Source: JBGPEQ01 sp050180895
Lineage (GTDB): Bacteria > Pseudomonadota > Alphaproteobacteria > Dongiales > Dongiaceae
Assembly: GCA_050180895.1 (NCBI GenBank)
Contig: JBFXDS010000001.1
Location: forward strand, 62,001-126,000
Direction: 5' to 3'
Length of the DNA: 64,000 nucleotides
Shown here: positions 31,966 through 40,794 of the stretch, one piece after another
Numbering within the stretch: the first letter of the stretch is position 1
Layout: every line of letters starts with the position of its first letter
The notes under the pieces: model-generated
What the model was told of the DNA's origin: nothing
The model's input: the letters and a program-made list of their open reading frames with translations, nothing else
Databases searched by the model: none
Made by a program: the position numbers and the translations under genes

Positions 31966-33066
31966 ATGCGGGGACGGTTGCGCGTCGGCCTGATCGGAGC
32001 CGGCCTGGTCGGTCAGGCGGAACACGCCTTCTACCTCTGGGAGGAGCGGGAGCGGTTCGACTTCGCGGCCCTGGCCGATGCGTCTCCCGCCGTCAGGGCG
32101 GCGCTGGCGGAACGCTACGGCATCGCGCGGGTCTATCCTGATGCCGCCGGGTTGCTGTCCGCCCGGCTGGATGCCGTGGTCATCGCCGCGCCCGATCCCT
32201 TCCATCCCGAGTTCGCGATCGCCGCCCTCGAGGCCGGTCTGCACGTCCTGTGCGAGAAGCCGCTGGCGCTGACGGTCGAGGCCTGCGAGCGGATCGCCGC
32301 CGCCCGGGATCGGGCAGGCCGCATCGTCCAGGTCGCCTACATGAAGCGCCACGATCCGGCCTATCGGCAGGCGCTCACGCTGCTTCCGGACCGTCTGACG
32401 GACGTGAAGCTGATCACGGTCGAGGTCCACGATCCCGACCATGAGCCGTTCGTCGCCCACCTGCCGATGACATGGCCGGACGATCTGCCGGCCGCACTAC
32501 GCGAGCAGGGTCGTGCGGCGCACGCCGCCCAGTTGCGCGAGGCCGCCGGGCGGCCCCTGGATGAGGCCGGCGCGCGGGCGCTGGCGAACGGGTTCCTGTC
32601 CGCCCTGGTGCATGACGTCGCCGTCGTGCACGGCATCTTCGCGCATTTCGGCTGCGAGTTGCCGACCGAGGCCGACCACGGCGCGCTGTTCGACGAGGGC
32701 CGCGGGGTGCAGCTGGGATTCGCCCTGCCCGGCGGCGGGCGCGTCTCCATGACCCACATCAATCTGCCGGGCGTGCCCGACTATGCCGAGCGGATCACGA
32801 TCTATTGCGCCGACCGCATCCTCGAGCTGTCCTTTCCTTCGCCCTATCTGCGACATCTGCCGACGCGCCTCACCCTGCGCCGGCGCGGCGACGGGCACGC
32901 GCTGGAGACGCTGGAGCACCGCGCCAGTTACGAGGAGGCCTTCCGCGAGCAGCTGCGGGCCTTCCACGCGGCGGCCTGCGGCATGGCGCCGGTGCTGACG
33001 CCGGTCGAGCAGGCGCGCCGCGACATTGCCCTCCTCACCTCGGCATTCAGAAAGGCAAGCGCATGA
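31966..33066 (+). CDS. Gfo/Idh/MocA family oxidoreductase of the LacI-controlled sugar locus
   Basis: 366 residues. The Rossmann loop is GLIGAGLVGQAEH and the family motif CEKPLALT carries the catalytic-site Lys; LVHDVAVVHG probably provides the His/Asp of the active site. AAGGGA lies 5 bp before ATG 31966, whereas a TTG at 31942 inside the operator is not credible. It is the first gene of an operon whose members overlap by four bases (ATGA, then GTGA). Predicted role: NAD-dependent oxidation of the imported sugar or a derivative, handed to the TIM-barrel isomerase. Confidence 0.88.
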   Translation: MRGRLRVGLIGAGLVGQAEHAFYLWEERERFDFAALADASPAVRAALAERYGIARVYPDAAGLLSARLDAVVIAAPDPFHPEFAIAALEAGLHVLCEKPLALTVEACERIAAARDRAGRIVQVAYMKRHDPAYRQALTLLPDRLTDVKLITVEVHDPDHEPFVAHLPMTWPDDLPAALREQGRAAHAAQLREAAGRPLDEAGARALANGFLSALVHDVAVVHGIFAHFGCELPTEADHGALFDEGRGVQLGFALPGGGRVSMTHINLPGVPDYAERITIYCADRILELSFPSPYLRHLPTRLTLRRRGDGHALETLEHRASYEEAFREQLRAFHAAACGMAPVLTPVEQARRDIALLTSAFRKASA

Positions 33067-34022
33067 AGATCGGTGTGTTCTCGGACTCGCTGGCCCATCT
33101 CGACCGGCGCGCGATGTTCGCCTGGTGCGCCGCGCGCGGCATTGCCGATGTCGAGCTCGGCGTCGGCGCCTGGGGGCCGTGGCCGCGGCCGCACCTCGAC
33201 CTCGCCACGATCGGCGAGACGCGCGAGCGCGACCGCTTGGCCGGCGAGCTGCGCGAGTTCGGCCTCCGCCTGTCCGCCGTCAACGCGGCCGGCAACCTGC
33301 TGCACCCCGACCCCGCTAAGCGCAAGGACGCGCGGGTGCGGTTCGACGCCGCCGTCGCGCTGGCGGTGGCGTTCGGGGTCGAGCGCGTCGTCACCATGAG
33401 CGGCTGTCCCGCCGGCCCCGGCGGCGGCGCCCTCGGCGTCTTCCCGTGCTGGGCGACCTCGGCCGACGATGAACGGCTGTTCGCGTGGCAGCTCGAGCAG
33501 GAGCTGATCCCGTTCTGGCGCGCGACGAGCGAGCGGCTTGCGCGCGAGGCGCCGAAGCTGATGGTCTGCTTCGAGATGCATCCGGGCTGCGCGATCTTCA
33601 ATGCGGACGGCTTCCTGGAGCTGGCCGCCCATGTCGGCCCGAACATCGGCCTCAACCTCGATCCCAGCCACTTCTGGTGGCAGGGCATCGACCCGGTCGC
33701 CGTCGTCGAGGCGCTCGGGCACCGGATCGGCCACAGCCACGGCAAGGACACGCTGCTCTATCCCGAGCGCATCCGCGCCCGCGGCGTGCTTCACTATGCG
33801 CAGCCCCGGGACCCCGCGCAGACGCCCTGGCACTTCGCCTCGGTCGGCGAAGGCCATGACGACGCGACCTGGGTGAAGCTCTTCCGCGCGATGCGGGCGG
33901 CGGGGTATGACGGCGTGATCTCGATCGAGCACGAGGATCCGCGCTACGACGGCGAGGAGGGCACGACGCGGTCGATCGCCGGCCTGAAGCGCATCCTGGC
34001 GCAAACAGAGGGAGCCGCGTGA
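33063..34022 (+). CDS. TIM-barrel sugar phosphate isomerase/epimerase of the LacI-controlled locus
   Basis: 319 residues. Predicted metal ligands: Glu in CFEMHPG, Asp in LNLDPSHFWWQG, His in HSHGKD and Glu in ISIEHED, the same pattern as the protein at the left edge of the window. Its ATG overlaps the dehydrogenase stop (ATGA, 33063-33066), so expression is stoichiometric with it. Family enzymes interconvert keto-sugars or dehydrate inosose-type intermediates. Because the neighbours are a dehydrogenase, a CUT1 importer and a zinc alcohol dehydrogenase, a carbohydrate or polyol degradation step is likely. Confidence 0.88.
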   Translation: MKIGVFSDSLAHLDRRAMFAWCAARGIADVELGVGAWGPWPRPHLDLATIGETRERDRLAGELREFGLRLSAVNAAGNLLHPDPAKRKDARVRFDAAVALAVAFGVERVVTMSGCPAGPGGGALGVFPCWATSADDERLFAWQLEQELIPFWRATSERLAREAPKLMVCFEMHPGCAIFNADGFLELAAHVGPNIGLNLDPSHFWWQGIDPVAVVEALGHRIGHSHGKDTLLYPERIRARGVLHYAQPRDPAQTPWHFASVGEGHDDATWVKLFRAMRAAGYDGVISIEHEDPRYDGEEGTTRSIAGLKRILAQTEGAA

Positions 34023-34957
34023 CGACGCTGAACGACGTCGCCGACCGGGCCGGCGTCTCGAAATCGACGGTCTCGAACGTGATTCGCGGCACCGCCCTGG
34101 TGGCGGCGGCGACGCGGGCCCGCGTCGAGCGCGCCATCGCCGAAACCGGCTACCACCCGAACGCCATCGCGCGCTCGCTGAAATCGCGTGCCAGCATGGC
34201 GATCGGCATCGTCGTGCCGGACCTCACCAATCCGTACTACGCGCAGCTGGCGGTCGGCGTCGAGCATGCCGCGCGCGCCTTCGGCTTCGCCGTCTTCACG
34301 GCCCACACCGAGTGCCTGCCGGCGGCCGAGGCGGACGCCGGCCGCGCGCTGATCGAGCGGCGCGTCGACGGCGTCGTCGTCGGCGGCATGGCGACCGGAT
34401 CGATGCTGCCGCGCCTGCTGATGGACCGCGACATTCCGGTCGTCCTCGCGTCGCTCGGCGCCATCGACGATCCCCGCGTCGGCGTCATCGACCATGACGA
34501 CGCCGGCGCCATGGAGGCCGTGGTGGCGCATCTCCACGCCCTCGGCCATCGCCGCCTCGCCTTCGCGTCGCACGACCTGCGCGAGCATTCGGGCGAGCGG
34601 CGGCGGATCGGCTTCGCGGCGGCGCTGCGGCGGCGCCGGCTGCGGCCGGTCGCGATCGACGACGCCACCGCGGTCGTGGCCCACAACGACATGCAGGCCA
34701 TCGCCATGATGGACAAGCTGGAGCGGCGCGGCCTGCGCGTGCCGCTCGACGTCTCGGTGGTCGGCTACGACGACGTGCCGCTCGCCGCGCACGCGCGCAT
34801 CCAGTTGACCACGGTGCGCTCCGACGCCGTGGAGATGAGCCGCCGCGCCGTCGGACTGGTGGTGGCGGCGACCCGGGCAGGGCATCACGTCCGCCGCCGC
34901 GAGATGCTGGACAATCCGCTCGTCATCCGCGCCAGCACGGGGAGGGCGCCGCGGTGA
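34019..34957 (+). CDS. LacI-family transcriptional regulator with shortened ligand domain
   Basis: 312 residues from GTG 34019, overlapping the isomerase stop as GTGA. The helix-turn-helix and hinge are intact: LNDVADRAGVSKSTVSNVIR, then NAIARSLKSR. The periplasmic-binding-protein-like ligand domain is present, but between RRIGFAAALRRRR and TAVVAHNDMQA only about 17 residues are found where PurR-like proteins have about 40, so roughly 20-25 residues of the C-terminal subdomain are missing in frame. The downstream end (VSVVGYDDVPLAAHARIQLTTVR) is normal. It probably controls the two ATTGGA-type operators at 31941 and 39382; whether it still senses a ligand is open. Confidence 0.85.
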   Translation: MTTLNDVADRAGVSKSTVSNVIRGTALVAAATRARVERAIAETGYHPNAIARSLKSRASMAIGIVVPDLTNPYYAQLAVGVEHAARAFGFAVFTAHTECLPAAEADAGRALIERRVDGVVVGGMATGSMLPRLLMDRDIPVVLASLGAIDDPRVGVIDHDDAGAMEAVVAHLHALGHRRLAFASHDLREHSGERRRIGFAAALRRRRLRPVAIDDATAVVAHNDMQAIAMMDKLERRGLRVPLDVSVVGYDDVPLAAHARIQLTTVRSDAVEMSRRAVGLVVAATRAGHHVRRREMLDNPLVIRASTGRAPR

Positions 34958-34996
34958 GCGCGGTCGCCCCGGTCGTGCGGGAGCTCGACCTGTCGC

Positions 34997-35830
34997 CTAC
35001 TTTACAGCCCCGAATGTCAGGCCGCGCACGAAATTGCGCTGGACGATGAGCGCGAAGATGACGATCGGCAAGGCGCCCACGACACCGGCCGCAGCCATCG
35101 GACCCCACTGGATCTCGATCTTGCCGATCAGCGTCGACACGCCGACAGGGATCGTCTGCGCCGCCGGCGTCGACGTCATCGTCAGAGCGATGATGAAATC
35201 GTTGTAGGTCGCGATGATGGTGAAGATCGCGGTCGCGATCAGGCCGGGGGCGGCCAGCGGCAGCACCACGCGCCACAAGGCGGTCAGCCGCGAATCGCCA
35301 TCGACCATCGCCGCTTCCTCGATGTCGCGCGGGATTTCCTCAAGGAAGCTTTGCATCATCCAGACGACGAAACTGGTGTTGAGGCCGGCATAGATCAGGA
35401 TCAGGCCGAGCCTGGTGTTGAGGAGGCCCCATTTCGCCAGCGCGATGTAGAGCGGCACGCAGAGCAGGATTCCCGGCAGCATCCGCACCAGCAGCACGAG
35501 ATACAGCGTCATGCGGCGTACGCCGAAGCGCAAGCGGAACCGGGCGAGCGCATAGGCGGCGAGCGTGCCGACAAACAGGCTGATGCCGACGGACGCGGCT
35601 ACGACGACGATGCTGTTCAGCAGAAACGGACCGAAATGGAACTCTCCGAACAGCCGATCGTAGTTGTCGAAGGTGATCTGCTGAGGCCAGAGCGCGACAT
35701 CGGAGAAGATATCCACCGGACGCTTCAGCGACGTAACGAGCATCCACCAGAACGGGAAGAGCGTGAGGAGGATCGCCAAGCCGAGCGTCAGGTAGACGAA
35801 AGCCGCGCCAAGCCGCTCACGCGCCGTCAT
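34997..35830 (-). CDS. ABC transporter permease, MalG-like (CUT1 family)
   Basis: 277 residues, six membrane segments, with the EAA loop EEAAMVDGDSRLTALWRVVLPLAAPG that docks on the ATPase. ATG 35830 overlaps the end of the MalF-like permease by four bases. Last gene of a minus-strand operon (ATPase, binding protein, two permeases), convergent with the LacI gene 40 bp away. The transporter operon and the LacI operon together make one uptake-catabolism locus. Confidence 0.9.
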   Translation of the reverse strand: MTARERLGAAFVYLTLGLAILLTLFPFWWMLVTSLKRPVDIFSDVALWPQQITFDNYDRLFGEFHFGPFLLNSIVVVAASVGISLFVGTLAAYALARFRLRFGVRRMTLYLVLLVRMLPGILLCVPLYIALAKWGLLNTRLGLILIYAGLNTSFVVWMMQSFLEEIPRDIEEAAMVDGDSRLTALWRVVLPLAAPGLIATAIFTIIATYNDFIIALTMTSTPAAQTIPVGVSTLIGKIEIQWGPMAAAGVVGALPIVIFALIVQRNFVRGLTFGAVK

Positions 35831-36744
35831 TCGACAATCTCCGAGCTGCGCCGCATGAAATGCACCGCCGCCGCCATAAGAAGCAGCAGGCAGACGAGCA
35901 GGCTGATCAACATCGCCATCGCGCGGCCGTACTGATTGAACAAGAATGCGGTGTTGTAGGCATAGATCGAGATGAGCTGCGTGGCCGTGCCTGGTCCGCC
36001 CTTGGTGAGCACGTAGACCTGGTCGAACGTGCCGACGGCATCGATCGTACGCAGCACGACGGCCACCAGCAGCACGGGGCGCAACAGCGGCAGCGTATGA
36101 TGGAAGAAGGTCTGGATCGCGCTGGCGCCGTCGACGCGCGCCGCCTCGATCGGATCCTGCGGCAGGGAATGCAGGCCGGCGAGGATGATCAGGAACATCA
36201 GCGGGGTCCATTCCCAGACATCGACGATCACGAGACCCACGAAAGCGCTGAATCCCTGCGCGAGCACGTGTGGCGCATCCAAACCCAGCGCCTCGAACAG
36301 CGGATCGACGACCCCGATACCGGAGGCATAAAGCAGCCGCCAGATGACTCCGACGACGACGGGCGCGATCGTCATCGGCAGGATCAGCGTCACCCGGATC
36401 AAACCGGAGAAGCGCAGTTCGCGGGCGACGAGCAGCGCCAGCAGGAGGCCGAGCAGAGTCTCGATCGCGACGGTGCAGACGGTGAACTGAACCGTCGTCG
36501 CCATCGCCTTCCAGAACACTGCATCGTTGTAGATATCGACAAAGTTGTCCGCGCCCGTGTAGCCGACGTCGAGTGCGTATCGGTATTTGTGCAGGCTTGC
36601 GCGGATACCGTCGATGGTCGGGTATAGGGAGACGGCAGCGAGGGCAGCAATTGCGGGAAGAAGCAAGAGGTAGGGCACGGCGGCTGTCCGTAGCCGCCGC
36701 ACCCTGCTCTCGCGTTCCTCCACGGTCGCTGCCGTTGCGCTCAA
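35827..36744 (-). CDS. ABC transporter permease, MalF-like (CUT1 family)
   Basis: 305 residues with six membrane segments and the EAA loop EAARVDGASAIQTFFHHTLPLLRP. It lies three bases after the binding-protein gene and overlaps the MalG-like gene by four. With that partner it forms the inner-membrane channel of a carbohydrate importer. Base composition of both permease genes looks slightly less GC-rich than the flanks, which may reflect membrane-protein codon needs or transfer. Confidence 0.9.
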   Translation of the reverse strand: MSATAATVEERESRVRRLRTAAVPYLLLLPAIAALAAVSLYPTIDGIRASLHKYRYALDVGYTGADNFVDIYNDAVFWKAMATTVQFTVCTVAIETLLGLLLALLVARELRFSGLIRVTLILPMTIAPVVVGVIWRLLYASGIGVVDPLFEALGLDAPHVLAQGFSAFVGLVIVDVWEWTPLMFLIILAGLHSLPQDPIEAARVDGASAIQTFFHHTLPLLRPVLLVAVVLRTIDAVGTFDQVYVLTKGGPGTATQLISIYAYNTAFLFNQYGRAMAMLISLLVCLLLLMAAAVHFMRRSSEIVE

Positions 36745-36747
36745 GGC

Positions 36748-38106
36748 TTAGAAGTAGCCGCCCTGCTGCTTCAGATAGTCAGTGATCTGGTCGGCGGCAG
36801 CCTGGAGATGTTTCTGCGCGATTGCGTCATAGTTCGCCTTCGTCGCGATCGCCTCGACCAGCGCTTCGTTCAGGGCGGTCCCGAGAAGATCCTCCATTTT
36901 CGGCTCGTCCGGCGTTCTCGGCTTCTGCACCGAGTTGTTGACGGATTCGGCGATCGCCGGCAGCCAGCGATGCTTCTCCTTCGCTTCCGCGTCGGTCAGC
37001 GCAGAGCCCGTCACCGCCGCACCGCCATATTTGCGGGCAAACTCGAGCTGGATCTTGCTCGAGGTGAACCATTCGAGGAACTGCACCGCGCCTTCCGGAT
37101 TCTTGGCTCCCGAGGAAACGCTCGCGATGAAGGTGCCGATCGCAGGCCCGTGCTTTTCCTGCTTCGGCGTCGTGACCATGTTGATTTTGCCCACAACCTT
37201 CGACGAGGACGGATCGTCGACTCGGTTCACGAGGCCGGTGTACTCGGTCAGCGCCGTGCACTTGCCCTCGAGCATCACCTGCGTCTCTTCGGCGGTGTCG
37301 AAGGCGGCGACGCCCTCGGGCATGTAGGGAATGAAGCTGAACAGGCGGGAGAGCGCGGCCACGCCCTCCGGCCCGGCGAAGCCGGGCGTCCAGTCGTCGT
37401 TGACGAAATTGCCGCCGTAGGAGTTCAGCAGCGGCAGGTAGGTCATCACGATCGGATTGCCCTTCACGCCGCGGGCCGACCAGCCGTACAGGTCGGGAGC
37501 CTTGGTGGTCTGCGCCACCTTGAAGATGTCGTCCCAGGTCTCGGGCGCCGAGGGGAAGTAATCGGCGTGGTAGTAGAGGATCTCGACGTCGTCGATGATG
37601 ACGATCGAATAGAGCTCGGGCGTCGCGCTGGCGAAGTCCTTCATGCGGGCGCCCGATTTCGGCGGCCACAACCCCATCTCGAGCCCCTTGGGCAGGATGT
37701 CGGGATTGGCCTTGAAGCCCAGCTGGTCGAGGCTCTGGACGATGCGTGCGGCGGCGAATTCCGGCACCCAGTTGTCGTCCATCACGTAGATGTCGTAGGC
37801 GCCGGTCTTGTTCAGGCCGTCGTTCTTGCAGCTCTGGTACCAGCTGTCGTAGTTCGTCTCGTTGTAGGTGGCCGCGATGCCCGTCTCGTCGGTGAAGGCC
37901 TTGACGAAGTAGTCGCGGAACGGCGCCATGGCGTTGTCCTGGAAGCTGCCGATGGTGATCGAGCCGCCCGCCCCACGGACGATCCGAGGCGCGAAGATCG
38001 AGCTGCCGGCCACGAGGGCCGTGGCGGCGATGCCGCCCTTGATCAGCTCGCGCCGGCGCAGCGGCCGCTTGAGCAGAGTGCCGTTGTCCTTGGTCTTGTC
38101 GGTCAT
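36748..38106 (-). CDS. Carbohydrate ABC transporter substrate-binding protein (Tat-exported)
   Basis: 452 residues. The N-terminus has a Tat-type signal, RRRELIKGGIAATALVAGSS, with cleavage near VRGAGG. The mature protein is a type 1 extracellular solute-binding protein: SITIGSFQDNAMAPFRDYF, YDIYVMDDNWVPEF and GKCTALTEYTGLV are typical strands and ligand-loop segments. GGAGG lies before ATG 38106. It delivers the sugar to the two permeases. The ligand cannot be deduced; Tat export of a solute-binding protein is a minority choice in this family. Confidence 0.88.
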   Translation of the reverse strand: MTDKTKDNGTLLKRPLRRRELIKGGIAATALVAGSSIFAPRIVRGAGGSITIGSFQDNAMAPFRDYFVKAFTDETGIAATYNETNYDSWYQSCKNDGLNKTGAYDIYVMDDNWVPEFAAARIVQSLDQLGFKANPDILPKGLEMGLWPPKSGARMKDFASATPELYSIVIIDDVEILYYHADYFPSAPETWDDIFKVAQTTKAPDLYGWSARGVKGNPIVMTYLPLLNSYGGNFVNDDWTPGFAGPEGVAALSRLFSFIPYMPEGVAAFDTAEETQVMLEGKCTALTEYTGLVNRVDDPSSSKVVGKINMVTTPKQEKHGPAIGTFIASVSSGAKNPEGAVQFLEWFTSSKIQLEFARKYGGAAVTGSALTDAEAKEKHRWLPAIAESVNNSVQKPRTPDEPKMEDLLGTALNEALVEAIATKANYDAIAQKHLQAAADQITDYLKQQGGYF

Positions 38107-38152
38107 TTTAACCTCCCTGTTGATGGACTGAGTCGGTCGATGTCCCTCGCTG

Positions 38153-39226
38153 TCAGGCGGCGTTCGCAAGTCCGGTCTTGAGGGCTGCGCCGGACTCCGC
38201 GTCGAAAAGATGCAGATGCCGCGCGACCGGCCGCACCCCGCAGGGAGCACCGATCGGAATCGAAAAGTCCGCCGGCTGGCGGATGTTGACGAGCGCATCG
38301 TCGGTCTTGATCGTGACGAGGGTCTCGTTGCCGAGCGGCTCGACGACATAGATCTCGCCGGCGAGCGATCCGCCGGACGACGGCTCGACCAGTTCGGCAT
38401 GCTCGGGCCGAAACCCGAGCTTCGCCGGGCCCCGATGGCCGCTGGCCGGCATCGCCACGGTTCCGGAGGGGCGGCAGAACCGGCCGTCCATCACATCGCC
38501 GGCGAGCACGTTCATGGGCGGCGAGCCGCAGAACGTCGCCACGAACAGGTTCGCCGGCCGCGCATAGATCTCCGCCGGCGGCGCCAGCTGCTGCAGCTGC
38601 CCCTTGTGCATGACGGCAATCACGTCGGCCATCGTCATCGCTTCGACCTGGTCGTGCGTGACGTAAAGCATCGTCGCCGCCAGCTCGCGCTGCAGGCGTT
38701 TGATTTCGATCCGCATCTGCAGGCGCAGCTGCGCGTCGAGGTTGGAGAGCGGCTCGTCCATGAGGAAGGCGAGGGGCCGGCGGATGATGGCGCGCGCCAG
38801 CGCGACGCGTTGGCGCTGGCCGCCCGAAAGCTGCGCGGGGCGACGTTCCAGGAAGTCAGCGAGGCCCAGGAGTTCGGCCACCTTGAGCACTTGCCGCTTT
38901 CGCTCGGCCGGGTCGACCTTACGGACGCGCAGCGGGTAGGCGATGTTGTCGGCCACCTTCAGATGCGGATAGAGCGCATAGCTCTGGAAGACCATCGCGA
39001 TGTCCCGGTCCTTCGTGGGCACGAACGTGACATCGCGGTCACCGATGTAGAGGCGCCCGCCGCTCGGCCGCTCGAGCCCGGCGAGCAGGCGTAGTGCCGT
39101 CGTCTTGCCGCATCCGGACGGGCCGAGGAGCGCCAGGAACGCCCCGTCGGGGACGTGCAGGTCGAGCGGCGCAAGCGCCTGATAGGAGCCGAACGACTTC
39201 GAGACTTGCAGGTAGCGAACATCCAT
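38153..39226 (-). CDS. Sugar ABC transporter ATP-binding protein (UgpC/MalK-like)
   Basis: 357 residues. Walker A GPSGCGKTTALR, signature LSGGQRQRVALARA, Walker B LAFLMDEPLSNLDAQLR and H-loop VTHDQVEAMT are all present, followed by a C-terminal TOBE/MalK-like regulatory domain (LGFRPEHAELVE). It is the first gene of the minus-strand transporter operon and is separated from the divergent alcohol dehydrogenase by a 278-bp gap containing LacI-type operator 2. Confidence 0.92.
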   Translation of the reverse strand: MDVRYLQVSKSFGSYQALAPLDLHVPDGAFLALLGPSGCGKTTALRLLAGLERPSGGRLYIGDRDVTFVPTKDRDIAMVFQSYALYPHLKVADNIAYPLRVRKVDPAERKRQVLKVAELLGLADFLERRPAQLSGGQRQRVALARAIIRRPLAFLMDEPLSNLDAQLRLQMRIEIKRLQRELAATMLYVTHDQVEAMTMADVIAVMHKGQLQQLAPPAEIYARPANLFVATFCGSPPMNVLAGDVMDGRFCRPSGTVAMPASGHRGPAKLGFRPEHAELVEPSSGGSLAGEIYVVEPLGNETLVTIKTDDALVNIRQPADFSIPIGAPCGVRPVARHLHLFDAESGAALKTGLANAA

Positions 39227-39381
39227 GTCGGCGTTCCCCCTGCCCGTCCGGCAATCAGGCGTTGCTTGACCGCGGCGCCGCGGGATACGCGCCGGCCTCT
39301 GAGCGAGGGGCTCGACCAGACAGCAAGAGCCAACACATCGTGGCGGCGCGGCGACCGGTTCTCAAGGCTTGACGTGCCTCA

Positions 39382-39397
39382 ATTGGAACGATCCAAT
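39382..39397. promoter_or_regulatory. LacI-type operator 2
   Basis: ATTGGAACGATCCAAT is the exact reverse complement of operator 1 at 31941. It lies in the gap between the divergent transporter operon (start 39226, minus) and the alcohol dehydrogenase gene (39505, plus), just after TTGACG at 39369-39374, and can control both directions. Confidence 0.75.
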
Positions 39398-39504
39398 CGG
39401 GGCAACGCTAGCCTTCCATTCGGGGGTGGTCAAGCTGGCTGGCCCGTTGACTCTCCGGAATGGCGGCCCAGGATCGCCAACCCCAGGAAGACAGGGATCG
39501 CCCC

Positions 39505-40659
39505 ATGACCAAGGTCCGCGCCGCCGTCACGGAAAAGCCGGGTCGCATCGGGCTGCGCGAATTCGCGATGCCGGATCCGAAGCCCGGGGCGGCGCTCATG
39601 AAGGTCCGATTCTCCGGCATCTGCGGCACCGACAAGCACACCTTTCGCGGCGAAAGCAAGCAGTATGCCGGCACGCCCCACGAGCGGGATCTCACCTATC
39701 CCCTCATCTGCGGCCATGAGAATGTCGGCACGGTGGTGGCGATCGGCGGCGAGGTGCTCGACAGCGAAGGGCGCCCGCTCAAGGTCGGCGACCGCATCGT
39801 CCCCGGCGCCAACATCGCCTGCGGCGCTTGCCACTTCTGCCGCAACGCCTATCCCTACTACATGTGCGAGAACTTGCAGGATTACGGCAACAGCCTGCAT
39901 TGCGGCCAGCCCCCGCATCTCTTCGGCGGCTGGGCGGAGTACATGTATCTTCTGCCCGGCACGCATATCTTCCGGGTGCCGGACGACCTGCCCGACCATG
40001 TCGCCGTGCTGACCGAGATCATGTCCGTGACTCACGGCGTGGAAACGGCGCAGAGCCTGCTCGGTCTGATCGGGGGCAGTCGCTTCGGCCAGTCGGTCGC
40101 CGTTCTCGGCATCGGCCCGCTCGGTCTCTGTCATCTGATCAAGGCGAAGCTGCTGGGTGCCAGCACGCTGATCGCTACCGACCGCTTCGCCTCGCGGCTC
40201 CGTCTGGCCGAAGACTTCGGCGCCAGCCTCACCATGCTCGTCGACGACACCGAGCCGGAAGAGCGGATCGCCCGCGCCCGCGAGCATTGCAACGGCCTCG
40301 GGCCCGATATCGTGCTGGATTGCAGCGGCTTTCCCCAGACCTTCGTCGAGGCCGTCCGGATGGTGCGGGTCGGCGGCGTCGTGGTCGAGGCCGGCACTTT
40401 CGTCGACATGGGGCCGGTCGCGATCAATCCCAATTCCGACATCTGCACCAAGAACGTCAGCGTCATCGGCGTCGGCGGCGAGACCGCTACGTCCTATCTG
40501 CCGTCCATGCGCCTCATGGCCGCCAACCTCGAGCGCCTGCCCTTCGACCGCATCGTAAGCCACCGCATGCCGCTCGAGCGCGCCGAGGAAGCGCTCGAAC
40601 TGGCGCAAACCGACAGCGCCATGAAAGTCGTGATGGCGCCCAACGGCGAGGCGGCCTGA
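39505..40659 (+). CDS. Zinc-dependent medium-chain alcohol/polyol dehydrogenase
   Basis: 384 residues. Catalytic zinc ligands: Cys in GICGTDKHTF, His and Glu in CGHENVGTV. The structural zinc loop is CGACHFCRNAYPYYMCEN, with four Cys. The NAD loop is VAVLGIGPLGLCHL and Asp in ATDRF suggests NAD rather than NADP. The general type is threonine/sorbitol/L-idonate dehydrogenase-like. AGGAAGACAGGG precedes ATG 39505. Its position behind the second LacI-type operator ties it to the same sugar or polyol pathway as the genes at 31966-34022. Confidence 0.88.
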   Translation: MTKVRAAVTEKPGRIGLREFAMPDPKPGAALMKVRFSGICGTDKHTFRGESKQYAGTPHERDLTYPLICGHENVGTVVAIGGEVLDSEGRPLKVGDRIVPGANIACGACHFCRNAYPYYMCENLQDYGNSLHCGQPPHLFGGWAEYMYLLPGTHIFRVPDDLPDHVAVLTEIMSVTHGVETAQSLLGLIGGSRFGQSVAVLGIGPLGLCHLIKAKLLGASTLIATDRFASRLRLAEDFGASLTMLVDDTEPEERIARAREHCNGLGPDIVLDCSGFPQTFVEAVRMVRVGGVVVEAGTFVDMGPVAINPNSDICTKNVSVIGVGGETATSYLPSMRLMAANLERLPFDRIVSHRMPLERAEEALELAQTDSAMKVVMAPNGEAA

Positions 40660-40794
40660 GTGCTGCCGGCGCCTGCGATGGTCGACCCGCTGCGCCAGCC
40701 GGGCCGACGAATTGCCCCGCCCAGAAAATAGTAACCGGGAAGTCATCGGCGGCCGGTCGAATCGCGGCGCGCCGGAATGCGCAATGTCTGCCGG

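Noticed and set aside
34997..36211. 404-codon permease
   Set aside because: The N-terminal third is an out-of-frame reading of the MalF-like gene; the MalG-like protein starts at 35830 with a four-base overlap.
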